Below, in pieces: positions 23,257 to 33,125 of a stretch of DNA of 55,571 nucleotides. The number at the start of each line of letters is the position of its first letter. Position 1 is the stretch's first letter. Location: contig MAYW01000010.1 in the NCBI GenBank assembly GCA_001723765.1, forward strand, positions 1 through 55,571, read 5' to 3'. The notes under the pieces are model-generated. The model saw only the letters and a list, made by a program, of their open reading frames with translations, was not told where the DNA came from and did not search any database. The translations under genes were made by a program, and so were the position numbers. This DNA is from Candidatus Scalindua rubra. Its GTDB lineage: Bacteria; Planctomycetota; Brocadiia; Brocadiales; Scalinduaceae.

Positions 23257-23753
23257 ACTGTATTTGATTGCGAACTACTAAAAAATTAAATAGGACACTC
23301 CCGCCAAAAGACAAGTCGGGCAGGGATTTTCGCAGACAGTTAAACGTTACGAGTGACGAAGGAAGAGAGACGAAACAATCGTCCATCGTCCTAGCCACGA
23401 AGGGGCGGTCATCCTTCATTTAACATAGCTCGCAACTTAAGCATGTTTTTTATCTGTGTCTATCATTCGACTGAGCTCACGTCGAAGTCTGTATCCGGAA
23501 TGGACAAGCAAAGTTGATTGTTTTGCAACAGAAAATACCTTCATATGCAACAATTGTTTTGCTTTTCATGAAATGTTTTAATTAGTCTTAACACAAAAAT
23601 AAACTCTGGATTCCTTGCGAAAGGGAGGTAACCTTGCTTTCGCAAGAATCCAATCTTCACGATTCCTTGGGGTAAACCGTAAACTCTAAAAGTTTCTATC
23701 TGTGCACCCGCCCGAACGACGCAGTCGGGCAGGCATCTGCAAGGATATGCGTC
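23257..23753. other. 497-bp spacer with REP-like palindromes
   Basis: No gene is visible. It contains cccgccaaaagacaagtcggg (about 23301), a ggattccttgcgaaaggg ... gctttcgcaagaatcc inverted pair (about 23610-23653), and cccgcccgaacgacgcagtc with gggcagg (about 23707-23735). The ggattcc-cgaaag motif also occurs in the elements at 256, 8792 and near 39205-39250. Confidence 0.5.
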
Positions 23754-25937
23754 CTATTTTAACTTGAATCTTCTCAATCTCAAAGAGTTAGTAACCACAG
23801 ATACCGAGCTGAACGCCATGGCGCCTGCCGCAATCATGGGGTTGAGTAAACCAACAGCGGCAATAGGTATTGCAAGGACATTATAACCAAAGGCCCAGAA
23901 AAGGTTCTGTTTGATTATGTTCATCGTTTGTTTGCTCAGTTTTAGAGCTTCCTCTGCCCTTGAAATGTCACCCTTTACGAGCGTAATATTTGCAGCTTCC
24001 ATCGCAATCTCAGTAGCCGTTCCAATGGCAAAGCTGACATCTGAGGTAGCAAGAGCTGGTGCGTCATTTATCCCGTCTCCAATCATTCCAACGATCTTAC
24101 CGCTTTGCTGAATCTTCTTTATCTCACTACATTTATCAGCAGGTTTGAGGTTTGCCTTTACAGTTCCTATACCCATTTCTTTACCAACTGCCCCGGCAAT
24201 TACCTCATTGTCGCCAGTGAGCATAACAACCTCAATACCCATATCTTTGATTTTCTGTATGGCATTTTTTGATGTCTTTCTGATTGTGTCACCTATGCCG
24301 ATTATGGCTTCTATCTTATTATCAACAGCGAGAAAAGCAATCGTTTTCCCCTTGCTCTCGATTTCTGTAGCCTTTTGTCTTAAATCCGAAATGTCGATAT
24401 TATTTTCTATCATTAACCTCTCACTACCAATTAAAACGGTGGAACCGTTGTAAGCTGCCTGTATACCCATCCCCGTAATAGTTTTGAAATCCTTTACCTC
24501 TTTTAAATCTATACCCTGTTTTTCGGTATAGTTCACTATCGCCTTACCTATAGGGTGTTCCGAATGTTGTTCGCAACTCCCCATTATGTTTAAAATATCC
24601 TTTTCCAGATATCTCTTCTTTTCATCACCTTTTTCTGCAGTTACTTTTCTTCCATTAATTTTATTAGACAAATCCGTAACCCTTGGTCTTCCTTCAGTTA
24701 TTGTGCCTGTTTTATCCAATACAAGTGTATCAATCTTATGTGCAAGTTCCAGGCTCGTGGCATCTTTGATTAGTATTCCCGCTTCCGCCGCCCTGCCGGT
24801 ACCCACCATAACGGCTGTTGGCGTGGCGAGCCCCAATGCACATGGGCATGCAATCACCAGTACTGCAACTGCAGATATAAGGGCCTCATTAAATGGATAG
24901 CCTGCCAGTATCCACACACCCAGTGTTAATAGGGCTATAGAAATTACTATCTGGACAAATACCCCGGAAACCTTATCCGCTAATCGTTGAACAGGAGCCC
25001 TCGAACCCTGTGCGTCTGCAACAAGCTTTGCTATATGAGCCAACACCGTATTTGCCCCAATGTTTTCAGCTATCATGTAGATAAGACCGGTTGTATTTAC
25101 AGTACCACCAAAGACCTTATCACCTTCCACCTTATTAAGAGGCATACTCTCTCCTGTCAACATTGATTCATCAATGAAAGTTCCCCCCTCTGTTATTATT
25201 CCGTCAACCGGTATCTTCTCACCAGGTCTTATTACCAACCTTTCACCTACCTGTACTTCAATTACCGGGACTTCTTTTTCTGTACCATCCCTTACGACCT
25301 TGGCCATCTTCGGCTGTAAATCCATTAGTTTCCTGATTGCCTCACCGGCCTTACCTTTCGCCTTTGTCTCGAAAAATCTGCCAAGGAGTATCAACGTAAT
25401 TATTATTGAGGCAGATTCAAAGTAAAGATCGCTTCCTCCTCCTAACAGGGTTGTCACACTAAAACCGTAGGCGGCACCTGCACCCAATGCAATCAGGGAG
25501 TCCATCCCTATTGACCAATGTTTTACCTGTTTAAGTGCATTTTTGAAAAAACCAATACCAGGCCAGAAAATCACGGCAGTCGTTAAAATGAATTGCAAAA
25601 AGTCAGAAAATTTAAAATGAATCATAAACATACTTATTATAAAAACAGGTACGCTTAATATTGCTGAAATTAAAAACCTTTTCCATTCTAACTGTGCTAT
25701 CTCTTCTCCAGACATAGCAGGGGTTTCTTCCTTAACAACACCATAACCCAGCCCTTCAATGATTTTATAGATTTCTTCAGCAGGAGCACGGCTCGTAACT
25801 GTTGCCTTCTTTGTTGCGAAATTAACTATTGATTCACTTACACCTTTGGTGTTGCCTATAGCATTCTCTATTCTCTTTGCACATGAGTCACAGGACATCC
25901 CTGTTATTTCTATAGTAAATTTCCTTTGTTTTCCCAT
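23754..25937 (-). CDS. copA: Cu(+)-exporting P1B-type ATPase with one HMA domain
   Basis: This 727-residue P-type ATPase exports copper from the cytoplasm. Residues 5-70 form one heavy-metal-binding domain with GMSCDSC (C16, C19). The TGES actuator motif is at 261-264, and the membrane metal site is [11 protein letters not shown] (C364, C366). The phosphorylated aspartate lies in DKTGTITEG (about 408). An HP dipeptide (SEHPIG) and [10 protein letters not shown] follow. The last helices carry FGYN and [12 protein letters not shown], the IB-1 (Cu+) signature. The gene stands alone; no CopZ or regulator is seen nearby. Confidence 0.93.
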   Translation of the reverse strand: MGKQRKFTIEITGMSCDSCAKRIENAIGNTKGVSESIVNFATKKATVTSRAPAEEIYKIIEGLGYGVVKEETPAMSGEEIAQLEWKRFLISAILSVPVFIISMFMIHFKFSDFLQFILTTAVIFWPGIGFFKNALKQVKHWSIGMDSLIALGAGAAYGFSVTTLLGGGSDLYFESASIIITLILLGRFFETKAKGKAGEAIRKLMDLQPKMAKVVRDGTEKEVPVIEVQVGERLVIRPGEKIPVDGIITEGGTFIDESMLTGESMPLNKVEGDKVFGGTVNTTGLIYMIAENIGANTVLAHIAKLVADAQGSRAPVQRLADKVSGVFVQIVISIALLTLGVWILAGYPFNEALISAVAVLVIACPCALGLATPTAVMVGTGRAAEAGILIKDATSLELAHKIDTLVLDKTGTITEGRPRVTDLSNKINGRKVTAEKGDEKKRYLEKDILNIMGSCEQHSEHPIGKAIVNYTEKQGIDLKEVKDFKTITGMGIQAAYNGSTVLIGSERLMIENNIDISDLRQKATEIESKGKTIAFLAVDNKIEAIIGIGDTIRKTSKNAIQKIKDMGIEVVMLTGDNEVIAGAVGKEMGIGTVKANLKPADKCSEIKKIQQSGKIVGMIGDGINDAPALATSDVSFAIGTATEIAMEAANITLVKGDISRAEEALKLSKQTMNIIKQNLFWAFGYNVLAIPIAAVGLLNPMIAAGAMAFSSVSVVTNSLRLRRFKLK

Positions 25938-26241
25938 AGTTAATACCTAACCCAGACAAGCTGGAAAATCCAAAATCTAAAGCACGAAGTACGAAGCACG
26001 AAATACGAAACAATATCAAATGACTAAAATTCTAAATCCAAAACAAAAGATTTTCAGCCTACAAACTCTCTTTAGGTTTCGGACATTTGGAAATTTGAAT
26101 TTTGGATTTGTTTCGAGTTTCGATATTCGTATTCCGAATTTTAACTACTGATATTTCAATAACTTATGCCATATCTACAAAAAATTGTCGATGTTGAGAC
26201 GCTAAGCACCTAAATGTTAAAAGTTCACTGCTGCGGTGAGT
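25938..26241. repeat. imperfect long inverted repeat (acgaaatacgaaacaa type)
   Basis: Strings gcacgaagtacgaagcacg and aaatacgaaacaa, with attctaaatccaaaac, on the left (about 25980-26045) mirror gaattttggatttgtttcg and agtttcgatattcgtatt on the right (about 26097-26133). No gene is visible. This is a dispersed intergenic repeat type. Confidence 0.55.
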
Positions 26242-26769
26242 TTAATTATTATCTTCTATCCCTAGCGCCTTAATAATAGCCTTCATGAAGGCAGGTAAAT
26301 CTTCTGGCTTTCTTGACGTAATCAAATTACCATCCACAACCACTTCCCTGTCTACATATTTACCTCCCGCATTAATGACATCATCCTTAATAGCGTTAAA
26401 GCAGGTAGCCCTGCGTCCTTTAAGGACCCTGGCTGAAACTAATACCCATGCACCATGGCAGATGGCAGCCACGACCTTGTTTTTGCGAAAAGTATCATAG
26501 ACAAGTTTATTGACTGCATCGTAACGTCTCAACTTATCTGGTGCATAACCACCCGGTATAATGATACCGTCAATATCCTTTACCTTCTTAGCTTCTGTAT
26601 CTACCTTTACCTCATAACCAAGCTTACTTAGATAAACCTTTTTGGTTCCCGTCCCGACCACTATCACCTTCACCCCGGCCTCGCGCAACCTCAGGATGGG
26701 ATACCATACCTCTAACTCCTGATATAAATCTTCCACTAATACAGCAATCTTCTTTCTTTTGAGTTCCAT
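26242..26769 (-). CDS. DJ-1/PfpI family protein
   Basis: This 175-residue member of the class I glutamine amidotransferase-like superfamily belongs to the PfpI/YhbO/deglycase group. The nucleophile elbow AAICHGAW holds C104 and H105. GIIIPGGYAPDKLR supports the oxyanion region, and LVEDLYQELEVWYP carries the conserved acidic residue. These proteins act in protein or nucleotide repair or as proteases; which applies here cannot be judged. The start at 26769 follows GGGAAG. It sits 33 bp downstream of a VapBC pair on the same strand. Confidence 0.88.
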   Translation of the reverse strand: MELKRKKIAVLVEDLYQELEVWYPILRLREAGVKVIVVGTGTKKVYLSKLGYEVKVDTEAKKVKDIDGIIIPGGYAPDKLRRYDAVNKLVYDTFRKNKVVAAICHGAWVLVSARVLKGRRATCFNAIKDDVINAGGKYVDREVVVDGNLITSRKPEDLPAFMKAIIKALGIEDNN

Positions 26770-26802
26770 AATGCTTCCCTTTCATAAGTAACCCTAAACC
26801 CA

Positions 26803-27243
26803 CTATGCTTCTTTTTCAATAACAACAAGAGAAAATGTCAAAATTTCTTTAATGGTTTGAAAATCTCCAATATTTGATGTATATACTGTAGCGCCAATGT
26901 TCCTCGCACTCAAAGCAATAAGTATATCGTTTATTAGGACTGGAATCTTAGTTCTCAAGTCTTTACGTTTTATCCGTAAAAGTGATAGAATATCTCCCGC
27001 CTCTTTCCAATTATTGTGGGTGGGAGTAACGATCCTACCTGCACTCTCAAAAGGCTGGTAAAGTGTCTCCACATTCTTACGCCCTGCTTTCCCAATAGCA
27101 CCAGCAAGAAGTTCCTGGATAACTACAGAGCTAAAGTATATTCCCGGAGTCTCATATGCGTATACGTCTCTTATAAGCTTATGATATGTGCCTCTCCTTA
27201 GAAATTCTATGTAGAGGTCGGTATCTAGAAGAAGTTTTTTCAT
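26803..27243 (-). CDS. PIN-domain toxin (VapC-like)
   Basis: This 146-residue PIN-domain protein has conserved acidic residues expected for the Mg-dependent RNase site: LLLDTDLYIEFL (D7, D9), IQELLAG (Glu), NDILIALSAR and a late TSNIGDF aspartate. The gene follows the antitoxin stop directly (TGA-ATG). Targets of such toxins are usually tRNA or rRNA; none can be inferred here. Confidence 0.8.
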   Translation of the reverse strand: MKKLLLDTDLYIEFLRRGTYHKLIRDVYAYETPGIYFSSVVIQELLAGAIGKAGRKNVETLYQPFESAGRIVTPTHNNWKEAGDILSLLRIKRKDLRTKIPVLINDILIALSARNIGATVYTSNIGDFQTIKEILTFSLVVIEKEA

Positions 27244-27435
27244 TCAGAATACTTTCTCTACCTTTCCCTTTCCCTTGGTTTTTTTGAGTGAATCCAGAAT
27301 TTCTTTGCGAAATAAGACCAGATCAAGTGCACGGTCTATGGTCTCTGTTTCTGTCTTTGTTTCGAGTATCTTTTGGGCGCCCTTTATCTTTGTTTCGTCA
27401 AGATAGAAATTTTTTCTCTTAATGATTTGCTTCAT
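27244..27435 (-). CDS. ribbon-helix-helix antitoxin (VapB-like)
   Basis: This 63-residue antitoxin has an RHH-type opening (KRKNFYLDETKIKGAQKILE) and a TETETIDRALD helix, followed by a charged tail that would wrap the toxin. ATG 27435 has GGAGG 8 nt upstream; the longer frame from 27450 begins before that site. It is directly followed by the PIN toxin. Confidence 0.78.
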   Translation of the reverse strand: MKQIIKRKNFYLDETKIKGAQKILETKTETETIDRALDLVLFRKEILDSLKKTKGKGKVEKVF

Positions 27436-27872
27436 GCGGTATACCTCCATATATGTACAATATAAATAATTATACAGATTGTCAAGGGTAATAAATATAC
27501 TTGATATTTAAAAATTAAATGAATCCCACTCTTTCCCCCTTTACAGGCTTTGTCGTAATAAAGGAAATGCCTATTTTGTCATTCTGAACTTGATTCAGAA
27601 TCTAATGATTTCAACAGGTTAGCAACCTTAGAGATCCCGAAACAAGTTCGGGATGACATTGTGACACAGCCTGTTAGTAAAGGTGGAAGGGGGATTTGTC
27701 AAATTACTTTTTTCTTTTACTATAATATACTCAATAGAAGTGAAAAACTTTATTTATATATTAAAGCAAGGTAGTATTTCTATTCATAGACAAACTTTTA
27801 TAGTAACTTTAGTGCTTTATATTTATCAAACTCTCCTTTTACGCTTTGTCTCAGTTGTTAAGGATGCAAATG
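27436..27872. other. 437-bp spacer with an inverted-repeat unit
   Basis: No gene is visible. An imperfect inverted-repeat unit (about 27534-27692) has a left end tccccctttacaggctttgt, and its right end matches inverted with a gap. Inside is the widespread cattctgaacttgattcaga motif. The remainder is AT-rich. Confidence 0.5.
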
Positions 27873-29606
27873 TTATGTTTTATGTTTAGTTTTTCTTTTG
27901 CAGAATTCCAGGAGCTTTTTTATGGGCCAAGTATTTATTATGTCTTGTTTTACAAGCCAGGCCCGTCTGGCCACACCAACTCCCAGTTGCATCATCCACA
28001 TCTGATCCAGATGGTGAGCATCTGTGGAAATGGCTACCTTCACGCCCATCTCTTTGGCCTTTCTAGCATTTACGTCGTTAAGGTCCAGTCTATCCCAAAA
28101 GGAATTAATCTCTAGTGCAGTACCTGTCTTAGCAGCAGCCTCCATTACTTTGTCCATATCTACTTCATAACCTTCTCTCTGACTCATGAGGCGACCAGTA
28201 GGGTGAACAATAATATTTACGTAAGGATTATGTATGGAGGCAAGAATCCTTTCAGTAATCTGCTCTTTACTTTGTTTGAAACCTGCATGTATGGCGCCAA
28301 GGACTATGTCTAGCTTGGCCAGTACCTTATCTGAGATATCCATTGAGCCATCATTTTTGATATCACACTCACTTGCCTTGATTAATCTGAATCCATCTCC
28401 AGAAAGTTTCTTGTTAATCTTATTAATTTCTTCAATCTCCTTAAGCAGCCTTTCTTCATCCAGTCCATGGGCTATACGTGTGCTCTTTGTATGGTCGGAT
28501 ATCACACAATACTCGTATCCACATTTTCGTGCATATCTGGCAATCTCTTCAAAAGTGGAACTCCCATCGGTCCAATTAGAATGTACATGGAGGTCTCCCT
28601 TAATGTCTTTCAGCTCTATTAGTTTGGGTAGTCTGCCTTCCTGAGAAGCCTCTATCTCACCTCTATCCTCCCTGAGTTCAGGGGGAACCAGTTCCATACC
28701 CAGTTTTTTGTATATATCCTCCTCAAGCCTACCGCCGAGTTTCTTTTTTTCACGGAAGATACCATACTCGCTAATCTTCAATCCCTTTTTCCTGGCAATA
28801 TCTCTAAGATGAATATTATGTGCTTTTGAGCCTGTAAAGTACTGGAGGGCTGAACCGAAAGAATCCTTTTCTACAACTCTTAGGTCTACCTGTAATCCTT
28901 CATCCATGCGAACAGAACCTTTGGTAACACCTGCAGCCAGTATTTCACTTACTTCAGGTAGGTTTACGAAGCTCTGGATAATTTTCCTACCCTGCTTTCC
29001 TGCACAAAGGATGTCGATATCACCTACAGTCTCTTTCATCCTCCTGAGGGATCCAGCAGGTTGTATAGCAGATACACCTTTGACATCTTTCAACTGATTA
29101 ACAATACGGTTGACAACTGGAAAGGCTACTCCCAATGCAATCCTCTCCTGGCTTGTTCGAAAAAGTTTTATACCCTTGAGAATATTCTCTATCTTTTTTT
29201 CAGCAATCCCTTTAAGTCCCTTTAGTCTGCCTTGTTTTATGGCTTCTTCCAGTTGCGATATCCTCTCAATACCGAGTTCCTTATTAAGCATGATTACAGT
29301 CTTTGGTCCAAGACCTGATATGTGCATCATGGTCACTGTCTCTTCAGATACCCCCTCCATGACCTCTTCATATTTGGACATCCGTCCAGTTTGGAGAAAT
29401 TCTTCTATCTTTTCTGCATGGCTTTTTCCTATACCAGGAATATCCTCAAGTTTACCTGCTTCTGCTATTTCTTTTATATCATGAGTCAGGTCGCCTATTA
29501 CCCTAGCAACCTTACGATATGAGTTTATTCGGAAGTTATTTTCCCCCTTTAGTTCCAGGACATCTGCTATTCGTTCAAACATAGAGGCTATCTCGGCATT
29601 TTTCAT
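27873..29606 (-). CDS. polX: family X DNA polymerase with PHP domain (bacterial PolX)
   Basis: This 577-residue repair polymerase has an 8-kDa-like N-terminal domain with a helix-hairpin-helix motif (GKLEDIPGIGKSHAEKIEEF) and a second HhH (ISGLGPKTVIMLNKELGI). The palm carries ETVGDIDILCAG, the catalytic DxD at about 196/198, and a third aspartate in LQVDLRVV. The C-terminal PHP phosphoesterase starts DLHVHSNWTDGSSTFEEIA and includes VISDHTKS and HPTGR. Bacterial PolX acts in base-excision gap filling, and the PHP part is a 3'-5' exonuclease. ATG 29606 is preferred over a TTG at 29612. Length is normal. Confidence 0.92.
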   Translation of the reverse strand: MKNAEIASMFERIADVLELKGENNFRINSYRKVARVIGDLTHDIKEIAEAGKLEDIPGIGKSHAEKIEEFLQTGRMSKYEEVMEGVSEETVTMMHISGLGPKTVIMLNKELGIERISQLEEAIKQGRLKGLKGIAEKKIENILKGIKLFRTSQERIALGVAFPVVNRIVNQLKDVKGVSAIQPAGSLRRMKETVGDIDILCAGKQGRKIIQSFVNLPEVSEILAAGVTKGSVRMDEGLQVDLRVVEKDSFGSALQYFTGSKAHNIHLRDIARKKGLKISEYGIFREKKKLGGRLEEDIYKKLGMELVPPELREDRGEIEASQEGRLPKLIELKDIKGDLHVHSNWTDGSSTFEEIARYARKCGYEYCVISDHTKSTRIAHGLDEERLLKEIEEINKINKKLSGDGFRLIKASECDIKNDGSMDISDKVLAKLDIVLGAIHAGFKQSKEQITERILASIHNPYVNIIVHPTGRLMSQREGYEVDMDKVMEAAAKTGTALEINSFWDRLDLNDVNARKAKEMGVKVAISTDAHHLDQMWMMQLGVGVARRAWLVKQDIINTWPIKKLLEFCKRKTKHKT

Positions 29607-29754
29607 AACCAAAACCTAATCTTTCTATAAATATTATTTTGCGCAGCAAAATATCATAAACCTGTCCCTGAATCGAGTTCAGGGCAGGCACCGACGACAG
29701 GTCAGGATTAGTGAACGCCTACCCGACACGTCTTTTGGCTGGTAGTGAACTAAT

Positions 29755-31596
29755 TTATTTCCAGTAGCTATCCCACTGCTCATCTACTTTTTTAACTATT
29801 TCATCGGACATTACGAGTGGTGAGGGATAGCCCTTCTTCCACGTAGCATCAATACCCATCTTACCCTTGAAGAGAGGACTTATACCGACCAGCTTTTCTT
29901 CAGCAAACATTATATCTCGCTCTGCATCAAATCTGGTGAATATACCCCAGATGGTTTGTTCCTGATTGTGAATATCAACATCAGGACTTACTGCCGCAAT
30001 AATCTTAGGTCCGACAAGTTCGTTAGATTTTGTTAATTTACTAACCACTTCTCTCCCCCCATTTCCCACTGTAACTACTAAAAGTGTTTCACCTAAAAGG
30101 TTCCAATCTGATATTCGATTATCTATTGCCTTTATCATGCGATCTATTTCGGATTTCAGCCTGCCCTGGTGCGATCCGCCCTGCGGTCTGGGCCAGGGAT
30201 TGCGCCCGTCCGCCTTGGCGGAGATTTCGGATTTTATAGCCTTTTTTTTATCTGCACTTCCTGATTTTGTAGCATCCATAATCATCTTGCTTCCCAGGTT
30301 CATCTTAAAACTGGTGAAATCAAGGGTATCCAATGGTACTTTAGGAATCATGATAAAATCATATGTGGGATCGAAGTTTTCGCGGATCGCCTTCAGGACA
30401 GCATTAAAGTCACGAGGGTTGACATTTTCCGAAACGGTAATAGCACATTTGGTTAATGAAAGCTGTCCTTCACCCATAATTGAAAGGGCTGTCTTCATTG
30501 CCTCTTTTTGATAACGTTCTTCGACGGAAACTACCAGCAGGTTGTGAAATCCAGCTTCGTAGTAAGCCCAGAGATCACAGACTTCAGGGTGAATCAGACG
30601 AATAAGTGGGCCTAGAACCTGTTGCGTTGCATTACCAAGATACTTATCTTCCATCGGAGGACGACCAACTACCGTCGCAGGATAAATGGGGTTTTTGCGA
30701 TGAGTGATTGTATTTAAATGAAAGACGGGAAATTCTGAGGCATTGGAATAATGGCCAAAATGGTCACCAAAAGGCCCCTCCATACGTGACTCCGTTAAAT
30801 GAACGGTTCCTTCGAGAATAAACTCTGCATCGGCAGGAACATTGATAGAAACAGTCTTGCCTTGTACCATTCTTGTCCTTTTGCCACGTAGGAAACCGCT
30901 AAACATAACCTCGTCTATCCCTTCCGGTAATGCCGCAACTGTGGCTAATAGTAGAGCAGGGTCAGTGCCCAGTGCCACAGCAATCTCAAATTCTTTGCCT
31001 AACTTCTTGGCCTGATAATAATGAAACCCACCACCCTTTTGTATCTGCCAGTGCATACCTGTAGTTTGACCATCAAAAACATGCATACGGTAAATTCCTA
31101 CGTTCCTTTTTCCATCATGCGGGTCATAAGTAAAAACCTGAGCCAGCGTAATGAAAGGTCCACCATCCTCCGGCCAGCAGGTTGTGATTGGAAGTTCATT
31201 CAAATTGAGATTGCTAGTTACTTCCTGAGAGGTGGGTCTGGATGTCTTTTTTGGAATTGTACAAAAAAGCCGTTTGGTTATCCCGGGGTGTTTGAAAAGT
31301 ACCTTTGGTTTTGGCGGCATGGCTTCTTCCATAAACGTAATCAATTCCTCACCAAGCTGGTCTGGGTGTTTTCCCAGTGCCAGCTCAATTCGCTTATCGC
31401 TGGCAAGGACGTTCATGGCCAGAGGAAACCGAAACCCTTTTACGTTTTCAAAAAGTAAGGCAGGCATCCCTTTCAGTAATGCCCGGATCGAGATTTCAGT
31501 GACTTCTAATCTGGCATCCACCTCGGCCTTGACACGTATCAGTTCACCGTTTTGATCTAAATACTTAATAAAATCTTGCAACGAATATATTTTCAT
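29755..31596 (-). CDS. UbiD-family decarboxylase with a 26-residue repeat-derived insertion
   Basis: This 613-residue prenyl-FMN-dependent (de)carboxylase of the UbiD family resembles the menaquinone/aromatic-acid decarboxylase branch. Blocks include ITTCWPEDGGPFITLAQVF, NVGIYRMHVFDGQTTGMHWQ, EGPFGDHFGHYSNASEFPVF and PIYPATVVGRPPMEDKYLG. In UbiD enzymes an Arg-Glu-Glu set and a metal hold the prFMN cofactor. Residues about 458-484 (ISAKADGRNPWPRPQGGS and on) are encoded by a REP-like palindrome, bounded by an 11-bp direct repeat, inserted in frame. Without it the protein would be about 587 residues. No UbiX partner is visible. The substrate is unknown. Confidence 0.85.
   Translation of the reverse strand: MKIYSLQDFIKYLDQNGELIRVKAEVDARLEVTEISIRALLKGMPALLFENVKGFRFPLAMNVLASDKRIELALGKHPDQLGEELITFMEEAMPPKPKVLFKHPGITKRLFCTIPKKTSRPTSQEVTSNLNLNELPITTCWPEDGGPFITLAQVFTYDPHDGKRNVGIYRMHVFDGQTTGMHWQIQKGGGFHYYQAKKLGKEFEIAVALGTDPALLLATVAALPEGIDEVMFSGFLRGKRTRMVQGKTVSINVPADAEFILEGTVHLTESRMEGPFGDHFGHYSNASEFPVFHLNTITHRKNPIYPATVVGRPPMEDKYLGNATQQVLGPLIRLIHPEVCDLWAYYEAGFHNLLVVSVEERYQKEAMKTALSIMGEGQLSLTKCAITVSENVNPRDFNAVLKAIRENFDPTYDFIMIPKVPLDTLDFTSFKMNLGSKMIMDATKSGSADKKKAIKSEISAKADGRNPWPRPQGGSHQGRLKSEIDRMIKAIDNRISDWNLLGETLLVVTVGNGGREVVSKLTKSNELVGPKIIAAVSPDVDIHNQEQTIWGIFTRFDAERDIMFAEEKLVGISPLFKGKMGIDATWKKGYPSPLVMSDEIVKKVDEQWDSYWK
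30146..30234. mobile_element. REP-like element inserted in frame in the ubiD-family gene
   Basis: The 11-mer atttcggattt occurs at 30146-30156 and again at 30224-30234. Between them lies the REP core (30158-30200, near-identical to 1971-2010) plus a tccgccttggcgga hairpin. The 78-bp offset equals 26 codons with no stop in the coding frame, so the gene stays open. The 11-bp repeat looks like a target duplication. Confidence 0.8.
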
Positions 31597-32108
31597 TGAT
31601 ATAAAAACTTATTTTTAGACAAGATTCACAAGATAATCAGGATAATAGAAAGAACTTGTATATCATATTAATACTGCCGGAAAAATCTTGCTTAAGGAAG
31701 CTAACGTCTCGGGAATTCCACAAAGCTGACTAAGCTAAGCTCAGCTTTGGCTTAGCTCTGCAATCTTTTGAAATATTTCATCTTAAGAGACTTATTCGAT
31801 ATTTTACGAGACTCAACACGCAAATAAAACGGGAATCTCATTTTGCGGAGCAAAATGCCATAAATTAGCGACTGAAAGGAGCTAATTTATATCATAAGAA
31901 AAATGTAAAATAAGGCAACTTTAAAACCATAAATTTCAAGATAAGAAACATACACGAATAGAAAAAAAGAAAGGTGATATAAGTTGAAGTAACTCTTATT
32001 ACTTTAACGAACCACGGCAACAAAAAATCTTTACAAAAAAAATTAATGTATTATAATTAATTTTATATCCCATTAAAACATCTGTTTTTTTTGAAAAGGA
32101 GGTATTAT
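31597..32108. other. 512-bp spacer
   Basis: No gene is visible. Notable are an ataaattagcgactgaaagg plus agctaatttat hairpin (31860-31890) that recurs at 40701-40731, and an agctaagctcagctttg string (about 31733) that recurs near 51964. The AT-rich end upstream of the tiny ORF at 32109 includes attaatgtattataatta and is a plausible promoter. Confidence 0.5.
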
Positions 32109-32199
32109 ATGTGTACAACGTGTGCAAGGCATAACCCAGGCAAGAAAAAAAAAGGCGAAAGCAACTAAAAAGAAAAGTACGGCAAAAAAGAGAAAATAG
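32109..32199 (+). CDS. tiny lysine-rich ORF with an A9 slippage site
   Basis: AAAAGGAGGTATTAT immediately precedes ATG 32109, the best ribosome-binding site in the window. The zero frame reads MCTTCARHNPGKKKKGESN and stops at 32166-32168. The run of nine A at 32145-32153 sits in the lysine stretch. Loss of one A, or a +1 shift there, gives a 29-residue product ending KATKKKSTAKKRK with stop at 32197-32199, highly basic like a small nucleic-acid-binding protein. Two cysteines (CTTC) open the peptide. Whether slippage occurs, the assembly has one extra A, or the gene is decayed cannot be told from sequence. Confidence 0.45.
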
Positions 32200-32209
32200 A
32201 AATAAAAAA

Positions 32210-32239
32210 GCCTCCCGATAATCGTCCTTATCGGGAGGC
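32210..32239 (-). terminator. intrinsic terminator (minus-strand orientation)
   Basis: gcctcccgata (32210-32220) pairs perfectly with tatcgggaggc (32229-32239). Read on the minus strand, the stem is followed by TTTTTTATTTC, an intrinsic terminator. On the plus strand no T-tract follows. Confidence 0.65.
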
Positions 32240-32338
32240 TGTGCCTAAGCAAATAATAAGTCGAGTACAGTTGTGAATGAGCATTGACCTAGATTCACTG
32301 TCAACTCGTGAGATCAATAGCTTATCTCTCATCCCTTT

Positions 32339-32494
32339 CTATTTTAACTTCTCTCCCTGTAGATCCATTATGCCTACAATTGTCATTACTAAAGCTGTTG
32401 ATCTTACGCTAAGTCCATAAACGATTTCTCCATTCCATCCCCATCTCAACAAAAAGTTTAAAAAATAGATGCTAGATGTTATTTTGTTTGACAT
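32339..32494 (-). CDS. small hypothetical ORF
   Basis: This 51-codon frame starts MSNKITSSIYFLNFLLRWGW (the open frame extends to 32527). No family is recognised. The only support is a minus-strand terminator 100 bp downstream (32210-32239) and an AT-rich upstream region. It could be spurious. Confidence 0.25.
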   Translation of the reverse strand: MSNKITSSIYFLNFLLRWGWNGEIVYGLSVRSTALVMTIVGIMDLQGEKLK

Positions 32495-32615
32495 ATAATT
32501 TAATGGTATAATATTTACAAAGATCACTCTGTAAAAATAGCCGTTCCGAATTTACCTCTTAGGAGTGTCCCGTGAAAAATTCCAACTGGGGTTTAATAGA
32601 AATTTTTTTTTATTT

Positions 32616-33125
32616 ATGGATGCCATCTTAAAAACGTTCATTAATCGTCTAGAAACATTACCGGATAAAACAACTCCTGACGCACTGGGAAAATGCGTGT
32701 TGGAAGTGGACGTAAGGAAACTACCAATTGATGAATATGTCAGTTTCTCAGACCATGGATACAAAAGGAATATCGTACATGTCAGCAATAAGTGTGAAGT
32801 TACAGTCTTGTGTTTTAAGGAAGGGCAGGCTACTCCGATACATGATCACGGTGGTTCTATAGGTATTACGATCATTCAAAATGGTACCATGACAGAGGAA
32901 CTATTCAATAAGCAGCCTACAGGTATGATCGCCTCCGCCATTACGCGCAATTTTCATATAGGCGAACAATCATACGTAAACCTCACAACCATTCATCGCG
33001 TGTCAAACGCTCATACTGAAGGATTGGTCACTATTAATGTCTACTTTCCACCCTTAACCTTGATGAATATTTATAATTTGAAAGATACCAACGTTGGAAA
33101 ATGGACTGCTGATTACGTCAGTTAA
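32616..33125 (+). CDS. cysteine dioxygenase-like cupin
   Basis: This is a thiol (cysteine) dioxygenase type I family cupin of about 169 residues. ATPIHDHGGSIGITIIQNGT provides two of the three iron-binding histidines (HxH) and IHRVSNAHTEG the third. Enzymes of this group oxidise cysteine or related thiols to sulfinates using O2, which is noteworthy in a genome that otherwise looks anaerobic. The frame opens at GTG 32565; I place the start at ATG 32616 (MDAILKTFINRLETLPD) because an AGGAG at 32561-32565 overlaps the upstream GTG. No SD is seen for ATG 32616 either. Confidence 0.78.
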   Translation: MDAILKTFINRLETLPDKTTPDALGKCVLEVDVRKLPIDEYVSFSDHGYKRNIVHVSNKCEVTVLCFKEGQATPIHDHGGSIGITIIQNGTMTEELFNKQPTGMIASAITRNFHIGEQSYVNLTTIHRVSNAHTEGLVTINVYFPPLTLMNIYNLKDTNVGKWTADYVS

